64,000 nt of DNA from Pseudomonas japonica. Lineage in GTDB: Bacteria; Pseudomonadota; Gammaproteobacteria; Pseudomonadales; Pseudomonadaceae. This document shows positions 42,168 to 53,719 of this stretch, piece after piece (within the stretch, counting starts at the first letter, position 1; the number at the start of each line of letters is the position of its first letter). The stretch covers positions 124,001 to 188,000 of the forward strand of contig NZ_JAAMQU010000012.1 in the NCBI RefSeq assembly GCF_013522925.1. Reading direction: 5' to 3'. Made by a program: the position numbers and the translations under genes. The notes below the pieces were generated by a model. It did no database searches. It had not been told where the DNA came from and was given only the letters and a program-made list of their open reading frames with translations.

Positions 42168-43829
42168 ATGACCCAGGAATCCGGCGGCTTCGCCGCGCTC
42201 GAACTCCATCCAAGCATCGTTGCAGCCGTTATCGCCACAGGGTACGAAGAACCCTCCGCGATCCAGCAGCAATCGATTCCGATCATCCTCGCCGGTCATG
42301 ACATGATCGGCCAGGCGCAGACCGGTACCGGCAAAACCGCCGCGTTCGCTCTGCCGATCCTGTCCCGTATCGACCCGAGCAAACGCGAGCCGCAAGCCCT
42401 GATCCTGGCGCCAACCCGTGAGTTGGCGCTGCAAGTGGCTACAGCGTTCGAAACCTATGCCAAGCAAATGCCTGGCGTGAACGTTGTAGCAGTATATGGC
42501 GGTGCCCCGATGGGCCCGCAGCTCAAAGCCATTCGCAACGGCGCTCAAATCGTTGTAGCGACCCCTGGCCGCCTGTGCGACCACCTGCGCCGCGACGAAA
42601 AAGTGTTGGCCACCGTCAACCACCTGGTGCTCGACGAAGCTGACGAAATGCTCAAGCTGGGCTTCATGGATGACCTCGAAGTGATCTTCGATGCCATGCC
42701 GGAAACCCGCCAGACCGTGCTGTTCTCGGCAACGCTGCCGGCCTCCATCCGGGCCATCGCCGAGCGTCACCTCAAAGACCCCAAGCACGTCAAGATCCAG
42801 ACCAAGACCCAGACCGTTTCGGCGATCGAGCAGGCTTACCTGCTGGTTCATGCCGATCAGAAGGCAGCCGCCGTGCTGCGCCTGCTGGAAGTGGAAGAGT
42901 TCGATGCGCTGATCGCCTTCGTTCGTACCAAACAGGCCACTCTGGACCTGGCCAGCGCGTTGGAAGCCAAAGGCTACAAGGCTGCTGCGCTTAACGGTGA
43001 CATCGCCCAGAACCAGCGTGAGCGCGTGATCGACTCGCTCAAGGATGGCCGTCTGGACATCGTCGTCGCCACCGACGTCGCTGCCCGTGGCCTGGACGTA
43101 CCGCGCATCACCCACGTGTTCAACGTGGACATGCCGTACGACCCCGAGTCCTACGTTCACCGTATCGGCCGTACTGGCCGCGCCGGTCGCGAAGGCCGCG
43201 CGCTGCTGCTGGTTACCCCACGCGAGCGTCGCATGCTGCAGGTGATCGAGCGTGTGACCGGCCAGAAGGTTACCGAAGTGCGCCTGCCAGGCGCCCAGGC
43301 GGTACTGGATGCCCGCATCAAGAAGCTGACCAACAGCATCGCGCCGCTGGTGGCCGACGCCGAAGCTAGCCATGGCGACCTGCTCGACCGCCTTACCGCG
43401 GATATCGGTTGCAGCCCGCGCGCCCTGGCCGCCGCACTCCTGAGCAAGGCCACCAATGGCCAGGCACTGGACCTGGCGACCGTTGAGCGTGACCAGCCGC
43501 TGGTGCCGACCGCAGCCGCACAGCGCGAGCGCACCGGTGAACGTAGCGGTGAGCGCCACGAGCGCCGCGCCCCGATGCCACTGGGCGAAGGCCGCGTTCG
43601 CTGCCGTACCGCACTGGGTGCTCGCGACGGTATCGCCGCGAAAAACCTGCTGGGCGCCATCCTCAACGAGGGCGGCCTGGTGCGCGAAACCATCGGCCGC
43701 ATTCAGGTGCGTGACAGCTTCAGCCTGGTTGAGCTGCCGGAAGACGGCCTCGACCGCCTGCTGGCCAAGCTCAAGGACACCCGCGTTGCCGGCAAGCAGC
43801 TGAAACTGCGCCGTTATCGCGAAGACTGA
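42168..43829 (+). CDS. deaD: DEAD-box ATP-dependent RNA helicase (DeaD/CsdA type)
   Basis: A 553-residue RNA helicase. Motifs in order: AQTGTGKT (I), PTRELA (Ia), TPGR (Ib), DEAD in VLDEADEML, SAT in LFSATLP, ARGLDVPR (V) and HRIGRTGRAGR (VI). The C-terminus has the extra DeaD/CsdA region with an RNA-binding domain at the very end (GAILNEGGLVRETIGRIQVRDSF and a basic KLRRYRED tail). It unwinds RNA duplexes during ribosome assembly and cold adaptation. The ATG at 42168 has a GAGG site; the frame extends 17 codons upstream without one. Confidence 0.92.
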   Translation: MTQESGGFAALELHPSIVAAVIATGYEEPSAIQQQSIPIILAGHDMIGQAQTGTGKTAAFALPILSRIDPSKREPQALILAPTRELALQVATAFETYAKQMPGVNVVAVYGGAPMGPQLKAIRNGAQIVVATPGRLCDHLRRDEKVLATVNHLVLDEADEMLKLGFMDDLEVIFDAMPETRQTVLFSATLPASIRAIAERHLKDPKHVKIQTKTQTVSAIEQAYLLVHADQKAAAVLRLLEVEEFDALIAFVRTKQATLDLASALEAKGYKAAALNGDIAQNQRERVIDSLKDGRLDIVVATDVAARGLDVPRITHVFNVDMPYDPESYVHRIGRTGRAGREGRALLLVTPRERRMLQVIERVTGQKVTEVRLPGAQAVLDARIKKLTNSIAPLVADAEASHGDLLDRLTADIGCSPRALAAALLSKATNGQALDLATVERDQPLVPTAAAQRERTGERSGERHERRAPMPLGEGRVRCRTALGARDGIAAKNLLGAILNEGGLVRETIGRIQVRDSFSLVELPEDGLDRLLAKLKDTRVAGKQLKLRRYRED

Positions 43830-43846
43830 GCCGCGCCTGCTGTAAC

Positions 43847-43877
43847 AAAAACCCCCGCCTGAGTGCGGGGGTTTTTG
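43847..43877 (+). terminator. Intrinsic terminator of the DEAD-box helicase gene
   Basis: An AACCCCCGC stem with GCGGGGGTT and a six-base loop, followed by a T run, about 17 bp after the stop. Confidence 0.88.
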
Positions 43878-43933
43878 TTTTCAGAGCCCGGTCGTAGGAG
43901 ATAGGCGAAGCTCGCGAAGGGGCAGGCGACGCT

Positions 43934-44701
43934 TCAATCAAACCGATACACATCCATCCCCAACGCCCCAAGGGTAAAGCCCTGATGCACGATGCTGAAG
44001 CGCTCGCCCGCCCCCAGCGCGAAGTACAGCGGTAACAGGTGTTCCTCGCTCGGGTGGTTGCGCACGGCATGCGGTGCCTGGCGGCGGTAATCCAGCAATG
44101 CTTCTGTCTCTCCGCTGCCGAGCTTGCCCGCAATCCAGTCCCTGAACGCCAATGCCCAAGGTGTAGCGGCTTCGTCCTCTGCCTGACGGTCCAACTCACG
44201 AAGGTTATGGGTAATGCTGCCCGAACCGATCAGCAGCAGGCCCTGCTCTCGAAGCGAGGCCAACGCCTTACCTACCGCGACCTGCAGCGCAGGCCCGTAC
44301 TCGCTCGGCAGTGAAACCTGCACCACGGGGATGTCTGCTTCCGGGTACATCAGCCGCAGCGGCACCCATACACCGTGGTCGAATGGCCGTTGTGGGTCCA
44401 GGGTGGCAGGCAGCCCTTTCTCGATAAGTTGAGCCATTATCTTGGCTGCAAGCTCCGGTTCTCCGGCAGCGGGGTATTGCAGCTCGTAGAGCGGGCGGGG
44501 AAAGCCTCCGAAGTCGTGCCACGTAGGCGGAGCAGGGTGGCTGCTTACCTGCAGGGTAGGGCTCTCCCAGTGGGCGGATACCACCACTATGGCCTTGGGC
44601 CTTGGCAGCGCGGCGGCAAGCTTGCGCAGGGCCGGCCCGCTGGCGCCAGGCTCGAGCGCCAGCATGGGGGAACCGTGGGAGATGAACAGACTGGGCAGCA
44701 T
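43934..44701 (-). CDS. Extradiol ring-cleavage dioxygenase of DODA type (4,5-DOPA dioxygenase-like)
   Basis: A 255-residue LigB-family dioxygenase. Candidate metal ligands: FISHGSP near the N-terminus, SAHWESP, and the later FDHGVWVPL and SHP/HN residues. This family (YgiD in E. coli) cleaves DOPA-like catechols or acts on unknown aromatics. The ATG at 44701 has GAGG at five bases; an upstream ATG at 44794 lacks one. Confidence 0.85.
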   Translation of the reverse strand: MLPSLFISHGSPMLALEPGASGPALRKLAAALPRPKAIVVVSAHWESPTLQVSSHPAPPTWHDFGGFPRPLYELQYPAAGEPELAAKIMAQLIEKGLPATLDPQRPFDHGVWVPLRLMYPEADIPVVQVSLPSEYGPALQVAVGKALASLREQGLLLIGSGSITHNLRELDRQAEDEAATPWALAFRDWIAGKLGSGETEALLDYRRQAPHAVRNHPSEEHLLPLYFALGAGERFSIVHQGFTLGALGMDVYRFD

Positions 44702-44819
44702 GGCGGCCTCGTGGATAATCAGTAATGCGCTATCTTCATCGAGCCCAGGGGTAGAAATCCAACGGGTTTTTTCGCATGAATCAATCGAATTCATAGGCGC
44801 ATGCGCGACGTGCGCGGCA

Positions 44820-44850
44820 CAAACGAAGAGGGCGACTTTCGTCGCCCTCT
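44820..44850 (-). terminator. Intrinsic terminator of htpX
   Basis: A perfect 10-bp stem AGAGGGCGAC/GTCGCCCTCT with a four-base loop, followed on the minus strand by TTCGTTTG. Confidence 0.8.
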
Positions 44851-44856
44851 GGTGGG

Positions 44857-45744
44857 TTACCCGCGCCGACGCAAGGCGTCGATCCGTTCCTCGAGAGGCG
44901 GGTGGCTCATGAACAGGCCGGCCAGGCCATGCTTGAGGCCGCCATTGATACCAAAGGCCGTGAGGGTGCTTGGCATGGTGACCGCCACGCCCTGCTCGGC
45001 CCGCAGGCGGTGCAGCGCATTGATCATCGCACCGGTGCCGGCGAGGCGGGCACCGGCGTCATCGGCGCGGAACTCCCGGCGCCGCGAGAACCACATCACG
45101 ATGATGCTGGCCAGGATACCCAGTACCAGCTCGGCGAAGATGGTTGCGATGTAGTACGCCATGCCTTGGCCTTCTTCGTTCTTGAAGATGACCTTGTCGA
45201 CGAAGTTGCCGATGATCCGCGCGAAGAACATCACGAAGGTGTTCACCACGCCCTGTACCAATGCGAGGGTGACCATGTCGCCGTTTGCCACATGGCCGAT
45301 CTCGTGGGCCAGTACCGCGCGCACTTCGTCCGGGGAAAACCGCTCGAGCAGGCCTTGGCTTACCGCGACCAGGGCATCGTTGCGGTTCCAGCCGGTAGCG
45401 AAGGCGTTGGCCTCGTAGGCGGGAAAAATCCCCACTTCGGGCATTTTGATGCCGGCTTCGCGGGACAGCTGCTCCACGGTTTGCAACAGCCACTGTTCGT
45501 GGCGAGTGCGCGGTTGGGTAATCACCTGGGTGCCAGTGCTGGTGCGCGCCATCCATTTGGAAATGAACAGCGAGAACAGCGAGCCGGCAAAGCCGAAGAC
45601 CGCGCAGAAGATCAGCAGCTGGCCGAGGTTGAGGTCTACCCCGTTTGCCGCCATGAAGCCGTTGAAGCCGAAAAGGCTCAGGGTGATGCTGGCAATCAGC
45701 ACCACCGCAAGGTTGGTGGCCACAAACAGCAGAATGCGCATCAT
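44857..45744 (-). CDS. htpX: Membrane zinc protease HtpX
   Basis: A 295-residue inner-membrane metalloprotease that degrades misfolded membrane proteins together with FtsH. Zinc motif: HEIGH in VLAHEIGHVANGD near 141-145, with the third ligand downstream (EFRADDAGA). Two N-terminal and two central hydrophobic segments are visible. The start is MMRILLF; a GGAG lies 12 bases before the first ATG. A strong hairpin terminator follows. Confidence 0.95.
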   Translation of the reverse strand: MMRILLFVATNLAVVLIASITLSLFGFNGFMAANGVDLNLGQLLIFCAVFGFAGSLFSLFISKWMARTSTGTQVITQPRTRHEQWLLQTVEQLSREAGIKMPEVGIFPAYEANAFATGWNRNDALVAVSQGLLERFSPDEVRAVLAHEIGHVANGDMVTLALVQGVVNTFVMFFARIIGNFVDKVIFKNEEGQGMAYYIATIFAELVLGILASIIVMWFSRRREFRADDAGARLAGTGAMINALHRLRAEQGVAVTMPSTLTAFGINGGLKHGLAGLFMSHPPLEERIDALRRRG

Positions 45745-45956
45745 GGTGTCGAGTTACTCCTGACGGATTGAAGTGAAGCGTAGTCGGCTATATAAGGCGC
45801 CCCCTCCGGCGATTCAACAGAACGACTATTTCAAACTGTGTCTTCAGAAGTTTCCTACACGTTGCGTCGACTTCCTCGACACTCGGTAGGCCAGCGAAGC
45901 GGGGGGAGGGCGCGGGCTCTGGCACGGGGGTGAGTGGCCGCCCACCCCCGGCGCTG

Positions 45957-47168
45957 TCACTGGCGGTAGGTGCGCAGGAAGCTGCCGATGCGGCCAATGG
46001 CTTGTTCGAGATCGTCTACCCTCGGCAGGGTGACCACACGGAAGTGATCAGGCCATGGCCAGTTGAAGGCCGTGCCCTGAACCACGAGCAATTTCTCTGA
46101 CAGCAGCAGGTCCAGCACGAACTTTTCATCGTTGAGGATCGGGCATACCTTGGGGTCGATCCGCGGGAAGGCATAAAGCGCGCCCATGGGCTTCACGCAG
46201 CTCACGCCTGGGATGTCATTGAGCAATTCCCACGTGCGGTTGCGTTGCTCGAGCAGGCGGCCCGGCGGCAGCACCAGGTCGTTGATGCTCTGGTAACCCC
46301 CCAGTGCGGTCTGGATGGCATGCTGGCTGGGCACGTTGGCACACAGGCGCATGTTCGCAAGGATGTCCAGGCCCTCGATGTAGCTCTGAGCGTGCTGCTT
46401 GGGCCCGGAAATGGCCATCCAGCCCGAGCGGAAGCCTGCTACCCGGTAGGATTTGGACAGGCCATTGAAGGTCAGGCACAGCAGGTCCGGGGCCAGCGAA
46501 GCGCTGCTGATATGCACGGCTTCGTCGTAAAGGATTTTGTCGTAGATCTCGTCCGAGAACACCACCAGGTTGTGCTGGCGAGCCAGTTCCAGCATGCCCA
46601 GCAGCACTTCTTTCGAATACACGGCCCCGGTGGGGTTGTTGGGGTTGATGATCACCATGGCCTTGGTGTTCGGGGTGATCTTGGCCTTGATGTCTTCCAG
46701 GTCTGGCCACCAGTTGGCCTGTTCGTCGCACAGGTAATGCACGGCGTGGCCACCGGCCAGGCTCACGGCGGCGGTCCAGAGCGGGTAATCCGGCGCCGGT
46801 ATCAGCACCTCATCGCCATTGTTCAGCAGGGCCTGCATGGACATCACGATCAGCTCGGACACACCATTGCCCAGGTAGATGTCCTCGATCCCCACGCCTT
46901 CTACCTGCTTTTGCTGGTAGTACTGCATCACCGCCTTGCGCGCGCTGAACAGGCCCTTGGAGTCGCTGTACCCTTGGGCGGTAGGGAGGTTGCGGATCAC
47001 GTCCTGGAGGATTTCCTCAGGCGCTTCGAAGCCGAACGGCGCCGGGTTGCCGATATTCAGCTTCAGGATGCGATGGCCTTCTTCTTCCAGCCGCTTGGCG
47101 TGCTTGAGCACCGGCCCACGGATGTCATAGCAGACATTGGCGAGTTTGTTCGATTTGCTGAACTGCAT
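45957..47168 (-). CDS. Alanine-type aminotransferase (AlaA-like), PLP fold type I
   Basis: A 403-residue aminotransferase. NNPTGAVYS and the lysine in FNGLSKSYRVAGFRSGW are the PLP site; GYSDSKGLFSARKAV near the N-terminus matches AlaA, which uses pyruvate and glutamate. The start at 47168 gives MQFSKSNKLANVCY; the frame extends 30 codons further without a ribosome site. Downstream, 45925-45949 holds a GGGGGTG/CACCCCC hairpin that may end the message. The 212-bp gap to htpX contains no other gene. Confidence 0.88.
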   Translation of the reverse strand: MQFSKSNKLANVCYDIRGPVLKHAKRLEEEGHRILKLNIGNPAPFGFEAPEEILQDVIRNLPTAQGYSDSKGLFSARKAVMQYYQQKQVEGVGIEDIYLGNGVSELIVMSMQALLNNGDEVLIPAPDYPLWTAAVSLAGGHAVHYLCDEQANWWPDLEDIKAKITPNTKAMVIINPNNPTGAVYSKEVLLGMLELARQHNLVVFSDEIYDKILYDEAVHISSASLAPDLLCLTFNGLSKSYRVAGFRSGWMAISGPKQHAQSYIEGLDILANMRLCANVPSQHAIQTALGGYQSINDLVLPPGRLLEQRNRTWELLNDIPGVSCVKPMGALYAFPRIDPKVCPILNDEKFVLDLLLSEKLLVVQGTAFNWPWPDHFRVVTLPRVDDLEQAIGRIGSFLRTYRQ

Positions 47169-47324
47169 GATGAGATCCCGAAGAGTGGCCGGGCGGCGCC
47201 GAAATGAGTTTGAATGCGCGAAGCGCCGGTGACAGACTGACAACGATTGAAGGCGCAATGATACGTGCCGTCCCCATCACGGAAAAGCCACCTCCGGCGG
47301 ATTTTCCGTAGCCGAGGTAAAGCC

Positions 47325-47732
47325 ATGCAAAAGATTGATAAAACCCTGGAAGAATGGCGCGAGATGCTCGACCCAGAGCAATACCGCGTATGCCGCCTGG
47401 CCGGTACCGAGCGCCCGTTCACGGGCAAGTACAATGCCACTAAAACGGCCGGCATCTACCACTGCATCTGCTGTGAAGCGCCTCTGTTCGACTCAAGCAC
47501 CAAGTTCGACTCAGGCTGCGGCTGGCCCAGCTTCTATGAGCCCATCGGCGACCAGGCGATGGTCGAGCTGCGCGATACCACCCACGGGATGATTCGCACC
47601 GAAGTGCGTTGCTCCACCTGCGATGCCCACCTGGGCCATGTGTTCCCCGATGGCCCGCCGCCTACCGGCCTGCGCTACTGCATCAACTCCGTATGCCTGC
47701 AGTTGGTGACCACTGAAGGGGAGCGGGTGTAA
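47325..47732 (+). CDS. msrB: Peptide methionine-(R)-sulfoxide reductase MsrB
   Basis: A 135-residue enzyme reducing methionine-R-sulfoxide in proteins. Two zinc CxxC pairs are visible (CICCEAP region near 45-48 and CSTCDAHLGH near 94-97), with the catalytic cysteine in RYCINSVCLQL near the C-terminus. GAGGTAAAGCC precedes the ATG. The last base of its TAA is the first of the Gpx ATG, so MsrB and Gpx are translationally coupled, giving a methionine and peroxide repair unit. Confidence 0.94.
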   Translation: MQKIDKTLEEWREMLDPEQYRVCRLAGTERPFTGKYNATKTAGIYHCICCEAPLFDSSTKFDSGCGWPSFYEPIGDQAMVELRDTTHGMIRTEVRCSTCDAHLGHVFPDGPPPTGLRYCINSVCLQLVTTEGERV

Positions 47733-48209
47733 TGGGCTCGCCGCTGCTGAACGTTCCTTGCGAACTGATTGCCGGAGGCACGAAAACGCTCGCGGACCTT
47801 CCTGCGCGGGCCTGGCTGGTGGTCAATACCGCTAGCAAGTGTGGCTTCACTCCGCAATATCAGGGGCTGGAGCAGCTGTGGCAGCGCTACAAGGATCAAG
47901 GGCTGATGGTGCTGGGGTTCCCTTGTAACCAGTTCGGCGGCCAGGAGCCGGGCGCCGAAGCGGAGATTTCACAGTTCTGCGAGCTTAACTTCGGCGTGAC
48001 CTTTCCGTTGTTCCGCAAGGTTGACGTGAACGGCCCTCAGGCACATCCGTTGTTCCTTGCGCTGAAGCAACAGGCCCCTGGCCTTCTGGGGAGCAAGGCC
48101 ATCAAGTGGAATTTCACCAAGTTCCTGGTGGGCGCCTCCGGCCAGCAGGTAAAGCGCTACGCCCCGGCCACCCGGCCGGATAAGCTCGAGGCAGATATTC
48201 AGGCATTGC

Positions 48210-48223
<14 letters not shown>
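47732..48223 (+). CDS. gpx: Glutathione peroxidase family protein
   Basis: A 163-residue thiol peroxidase of the GPx fold. The reactive cysteine is in NTASKCGFTPQYQGL (near 36), with partners FPCNQFGGQEPG (near 64-75) and KWNFTKFLV (near 128-136). It is cysteine-based, so probably uses thioredoxin or glutathione. The P. aeruginosa homologue (PA2826) lies beside ospR. Its end overlaps the last 14 bases of the convergent kinase gene. Confidence 0.92.
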
Positions 48224-50546
<2,323 letters not shown>

Positions 50547-50664
50547 CGGGCTGTTTTCCTTGATGATGCATCCCCCAGCATAGTCAATGGGTCGGTCCCC
50601 GGCCCTGTGGCACATGGGCGCATCCTGCATCCTGTATAGCGCTTGTAAGCGCCGAGGTGAAGCT

Positions 50665-51555
50665 GTGGACTCACGTTTATCTGCGTTCCTGGAACGCGCC
50701 GAAGGGGTGCTGGCCCGCCTGGAACCCTTGTTGCCGGCCCCACGGCCGCACATCGATTGGGCGAACACGCTCGCGGCGCGCTGGCAACGGGACGGCCGCG
50801 AAGGCTATTTGCTGCCCCTAGAGGTGAGCCTGGATATCCGCTTGAGCGACCTGCAAGGGGTGGACAACCAGCGCAACCAGTTGGAACGCAACACGCGCCA
50901 GTTGCTTGAAGGGCTGCCAGCCAACCATGCGTTGCTGTGGGGCTCGCGCGGCACCGGCAAGTCTTCGTTGGTGAGGGCCTTGCTGGCGGAGTTTGCCGGC
51001 CATGGGTTGCGGCTGATCGAGATCGAGCGCGATCACCTGGCAGACCTGCCGCGCGTGGTCGAGCAGCTGCGCAAACCACCGCAGCGCTTCGTACTGTTCT
51101 GCGACGACCTGTCGTTCGAAGCCGGCGAAGGTGATTATCGTGTGCTCAAGAGCGTGCTTGATGGTTCGCTCGAACAGGCGCCTGAAAACGTGCTGCTGTA
51201 CGCCACGTCGAACCGGCGGCACCTGGTGCCGGAAAAACAGAGCGACAACGATAACTGGACACGGGTGGAAGGCGAGCTGCATCCCAGCGAAGCCGTGGAG
51301 GACAAGATCGCACTGTCCGACCGTTTCGGCCTGTGGCTGTCGTTCTACCCCTTCACCCAGGAGCACTACCTGAACGTGGTAGAGCATTGGGTCAATCAAT
51401 TGGCCGCCCGCGCGGGGCTGAGCTGGCAGCGAGATGCGGCGTTCGACGTGCTCGCGGTCCGCTTTGCCACCTCGCGGGGCAACCGAAACGGGCGTTGCGC
51501 CTATCAATTTGCCCGCCAGTGGGTGGGCCTGCAAATGCTGGAGCCTGAGCAATGA
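50665..51555 (+). CDS. DUF815-type AAA ATPase
   Basis: A 296-residue ATPase starting at a GTG with GAGGTG six bases upstream. Walker A is WGSRGTGKSSLVRALL near 93-108 and Walker B LFCDDLSF near 145-152. It has a sensor-like TSNRRHL and a C-terminal basic helical segment. The DUF815 family has no settled role. Its stop overlaps the start of the GAF reductase gene (ATGA). Confidence 0.84.
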   Translation: MDSRLSAFLERAEGVLARLEPLLPAPRPHIDWANTLAARWQRDGREGYLLPLEVSLDIRLSDLQGVDNQRNQLERNTRQLLEGLPANHALLWGSRGTGKSSLVRALLAEFAGHGLRLIEIERDHLADLPRVVEQLRKPPQRFVLFCDDLSFEAGEGDYRVLKSVLDGSLEQAPENVLLYATSNRRHLVPEKQSDNDNWTRVEGELHPSEAVEDKIALSDRFGLWLSFYPFTQEHYLNVVEHWVNQLAARAGLSWQRDAAFDVLAVRFATSRGNRNGRCAYQFARQWVGLQMLEPEQ

Positions 51556-52034
51556 TCGATCTGCAATCCACCGGAGATGGCCTTCACGGCTATGCCTTGT
51601 TATGCGCGCAACTTGAGGCGCTGTTGGCCGGGGAACGGGATTTCATCGCCAACGCCGCGCAAATGTCGGCATTCCTGTACAGCGAGTTGGGCGACCTGAA
51701 CTGGGCAGGGTTCTACCTCAACCGTAACGAGGAGCTCGTACTCGGCCCGTTCCAGGGCAAGGTCGCCTGCGTGCGTATACCCTTCAGCAAAGGTGTCTGC
51801 GGCGCCGCTGCGACCACGCGTATCACCCAGCGCGTGGAGGATGTGCATGCATTCCCTGGCCATATTGCCTGCGACAGCGCGTCGAACAGCGAGCTGGTGG
51901 TTCCGCTCGTGAAGGAGGGCAGGCTGATTGGGGTGCTGGACCTGGACAGCCCCTCGGTGGGGCGTTTCAGCGTAGAGGATCAAGCGGGTATCGAGCGGCT
52001 GGCGGAAATTTTCCTGCAGGCTACCGACCTCTGA
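51552..52034 (+). CDS. Free methionine-(R)-sulfoxide reductase (GAF domain)
   Basis: A 160-residue single GAF domain of the fRMsr/YebR kind, which reduces free methionine-R-sulfoxide. Three active-site cysteines are present in the expected places: VACVRI, GVCGAA and IACDSASN (near 75, 85 and 109). It is translationally coupled to the AAA gene. With MsrB and Gpx it makes this stretch rich in oxidative damage repair. Confidence 0.88.
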   Translation: MIDLQSTGDGLHGYALLCAQLEALLAGERDFIANAAQMSAFLYSELGDLNWAGFYLNRNEELVLGPFQGKVACVRIPFSKGVCGAAATTRITQRVEDVHAFPGHIACDSASNSELVVPLVKEGRLIGVLDLDSPSVGRFSVEDQAGIERLAEIFLQATDL

Positions 52035-52067
52035 TACTCAGGGGGCGGCAGCCCGCTCATGGCCTTC

Positions 52068-52835
52068 TCAGTCGTAGAGGGCCTTTTTCTTCCACTCGGT
52101 CTGTTCTTCGGTTTCCTTCAGCCCGGCGGTGAGCTCGTTCACGTCACCGTCATGGGCCTGGATCTTGTTCAATACCAGTGCATCGGCGCGCGCTACCATT
52201 TTCTGCGCATAGGCCAGTTCTTCGCTGTACAGGGAAGGATCGGGCTGTTTTTTCAGGTACTGCACGGCGCGCTCGTAGGCCAGGCGGGCATGGCCGGGGT
52301 CGCCGTCCTGAAAGGCTTGCTGCCCCAGGTTATTGAAGAACTCCAGGTGCAGCTTCACCAGCAACCCGCGGATCACCCCTGCCCAATGACGGGATTCGCC
52401 CGGTTTGAAAATGCCTTCCTGAGCCGCGCGCAGGATTTGATGATGCAACGCCTCGATCAGGAAGCTCACATCCTTGGCCTGGGATTCGGTGGTGATCGAG
52501 ATCACGGGGTTCTTGATCTCGAGTTCTTCCTTGCCCATATCGAGGTCAAGCTCGGCAAGCCGTTCTTTCAGGTCAAGGTTGCCCTTGTTCAGTGCAAGTG
52601 CCCGCTTGACCACGTTATGTTCGAGCCGGAGCATCAGCATCTTCAGCTCTGGCGTGGTGAGCTGGCCGGGGAAGCGTTCGTTGATTTCCGCGCAGCGGCG
52701 CAAGCGGTCCTTGAACTCATGGCCCAGGCGTACCTTCTCTGCCTTGTTGGCTTCTACCATGTTGTTAAGGAAGCCAATGGCAATGAGTATCGCAATGCCC
52801 GCTATCACAATCGCGGCGATCATCATGTGTGTCAC
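52068..52835 (-). CDS. Membrane-anchored helical hypothetical protein
   Basis: A protein of 255 residues if the GTG at 52835 is used; a GAGG site lies eight bases upstream, and ATGs at 52826 and 52823 are alternatives. A single N-terminal membrane helix (MIAAIVIAGIAILIAIGFL) is followed by a long helical cytoplasmic or periplasmic domain containing a TPR-like stretch (ARLAYERAVQYLKKQPD) and a charged C-terminus. I do not recognise a family. It is the last gene before the tRNA array. Confidence 0.7.
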   Translation of the reverse strand: MTHMMIAAIVIAGIAILIAIGFLNNMVEANKAEKVRLGHEFKDRLRRCAEINERFPGQLTTPELKMLMLRLEHNVVKRALALNKGNLDLKERLAELDLDMGKEELEIKNPVISITTESQAKDVSFLIEALHHQILRAAQEGIFKPGESRHWAGVIRGLLVKLHLEFFNNLGQQAFQDGDPGHARLAYERAVQYLKKQPDPSLYSEELAYAQKMVARADALVLNKIQAHDGDVNELTAGLKETEEQTEWKKKALYD

Positions 52836-53051
52836 GGGGCTAACCTCGTCTAAAGCAATGGCTTGAGTGTAGTGGCTGCCTGGGAGGGGTGACAGGGCTG
52901 CCCCCCCACGAGCTTTGCCGAGGCGTCGATTATGCGCGTGGCGCATTGCCCGGCATAGCCCCGCCAAGAGGGTGAAAGCGCCGTACGACGAGCAACAAGG
53001 GCCCGGCAACCGAGTCGAACCCTTTGATTTGAATAATTTTTTCCGGAGGGG

Positions 53052-53080
53052 TTGACGGGTATCAAAACCGCCCCTAGAAT
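53052..53080 (+). promoter_or_regulatory. Sigma-70 promoter of the tRNA array
   Basis: TTGACG (53052-53057) and TAGAAT (53075-53080) with a 17-base spacer, preceded by an AT-rich stretch (near 53025-53042) like an UP element and followed by a GCGCGCC discriminator, usual for stable RNA promoters under stringent control. The array starts about 60 bp further on. Confidence 0.8.
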
Positions 53081-53141
53081 GCGCGCCACTTGCAGCGTAA
53101 AGCACTTAGCCAACCGCAGCAGGGAGTGAATGTTGTAGTGT

Positions 53142-53217
53142 GTCCCCTTCGTCTAGTGGCCTAGGACACCGCCCTTTCACGGCGGTAACAGGGGTTCGAG
53201 TCCCCTAGGGGACGCCA
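53142..53217 (+). tRNA. tRNA-Glu (anticodon TTC), copy 1
   Basis: A 76-base cloverleaf with acceptor GTCCCCT/AGGGGAC, anticodon loop CTTTCAC (TTC), T-loop GTTCGAGTC and encoded CCA. Confidence 0.96.
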
Positions 53218-53219
53218 TT

Positions 53220-53295
<76 letters not shown>

Positions 53296-53387
53296 GTTTA
53301 CTTTGATACGGCTCAGGCGGTATCAGTAAAATCCGAGGCCCTTGTGGTCGCGGTTGCTGAAATGACCGAAGGTTGTTTCGGGCAGTT

Positions 53388-53463
53388 GTCCCCTTCGTCT
53401 AGTGGCCTAGGACACCGCCCTTTCACGGCGGTAACAGGGGTTCGAGTCCCCTAGGGGACGCCA
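53388..53463 (+). tRNA. tRNA-Glu (anticodon TTC), copy 2
   Basis: Identical to the copy at 53142. The repeat unit is 246 bp and the 92-bp gap before it (53296-53387) holds no gene. Confidence 0.96.
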
Positions 53464-53466
53464 TTT

Positions 53467-53542
<76 letters not shown>

Positions 53543-53580
53543 AATTCAGGTTGGCCATGTTCATGGGCTGACCTACAGAA

Positions 53581-53603
53581 AAAGGGCCTTCGGGCCCTTT
53601 TTT
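53581..53603 (+). terminator. Terminator of the tRNA array
   Basis: AAAGGGCC and GGCCCTTT around a TTCG loop, followed by T's. The array therefore ends before the zeta-like gene. Confidence 0.87.
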
Positions 53604-53719
53604 CATGCCTGCGATTTTTGGTCGATGCCAATTGGGGCATACGTAACTACCGCCAAACCCGCTGGCACCCCCCTTAAGTTGTCGGTTCGCCACTTTCGGC
53701 GCTATCAAGGACCGGCAGC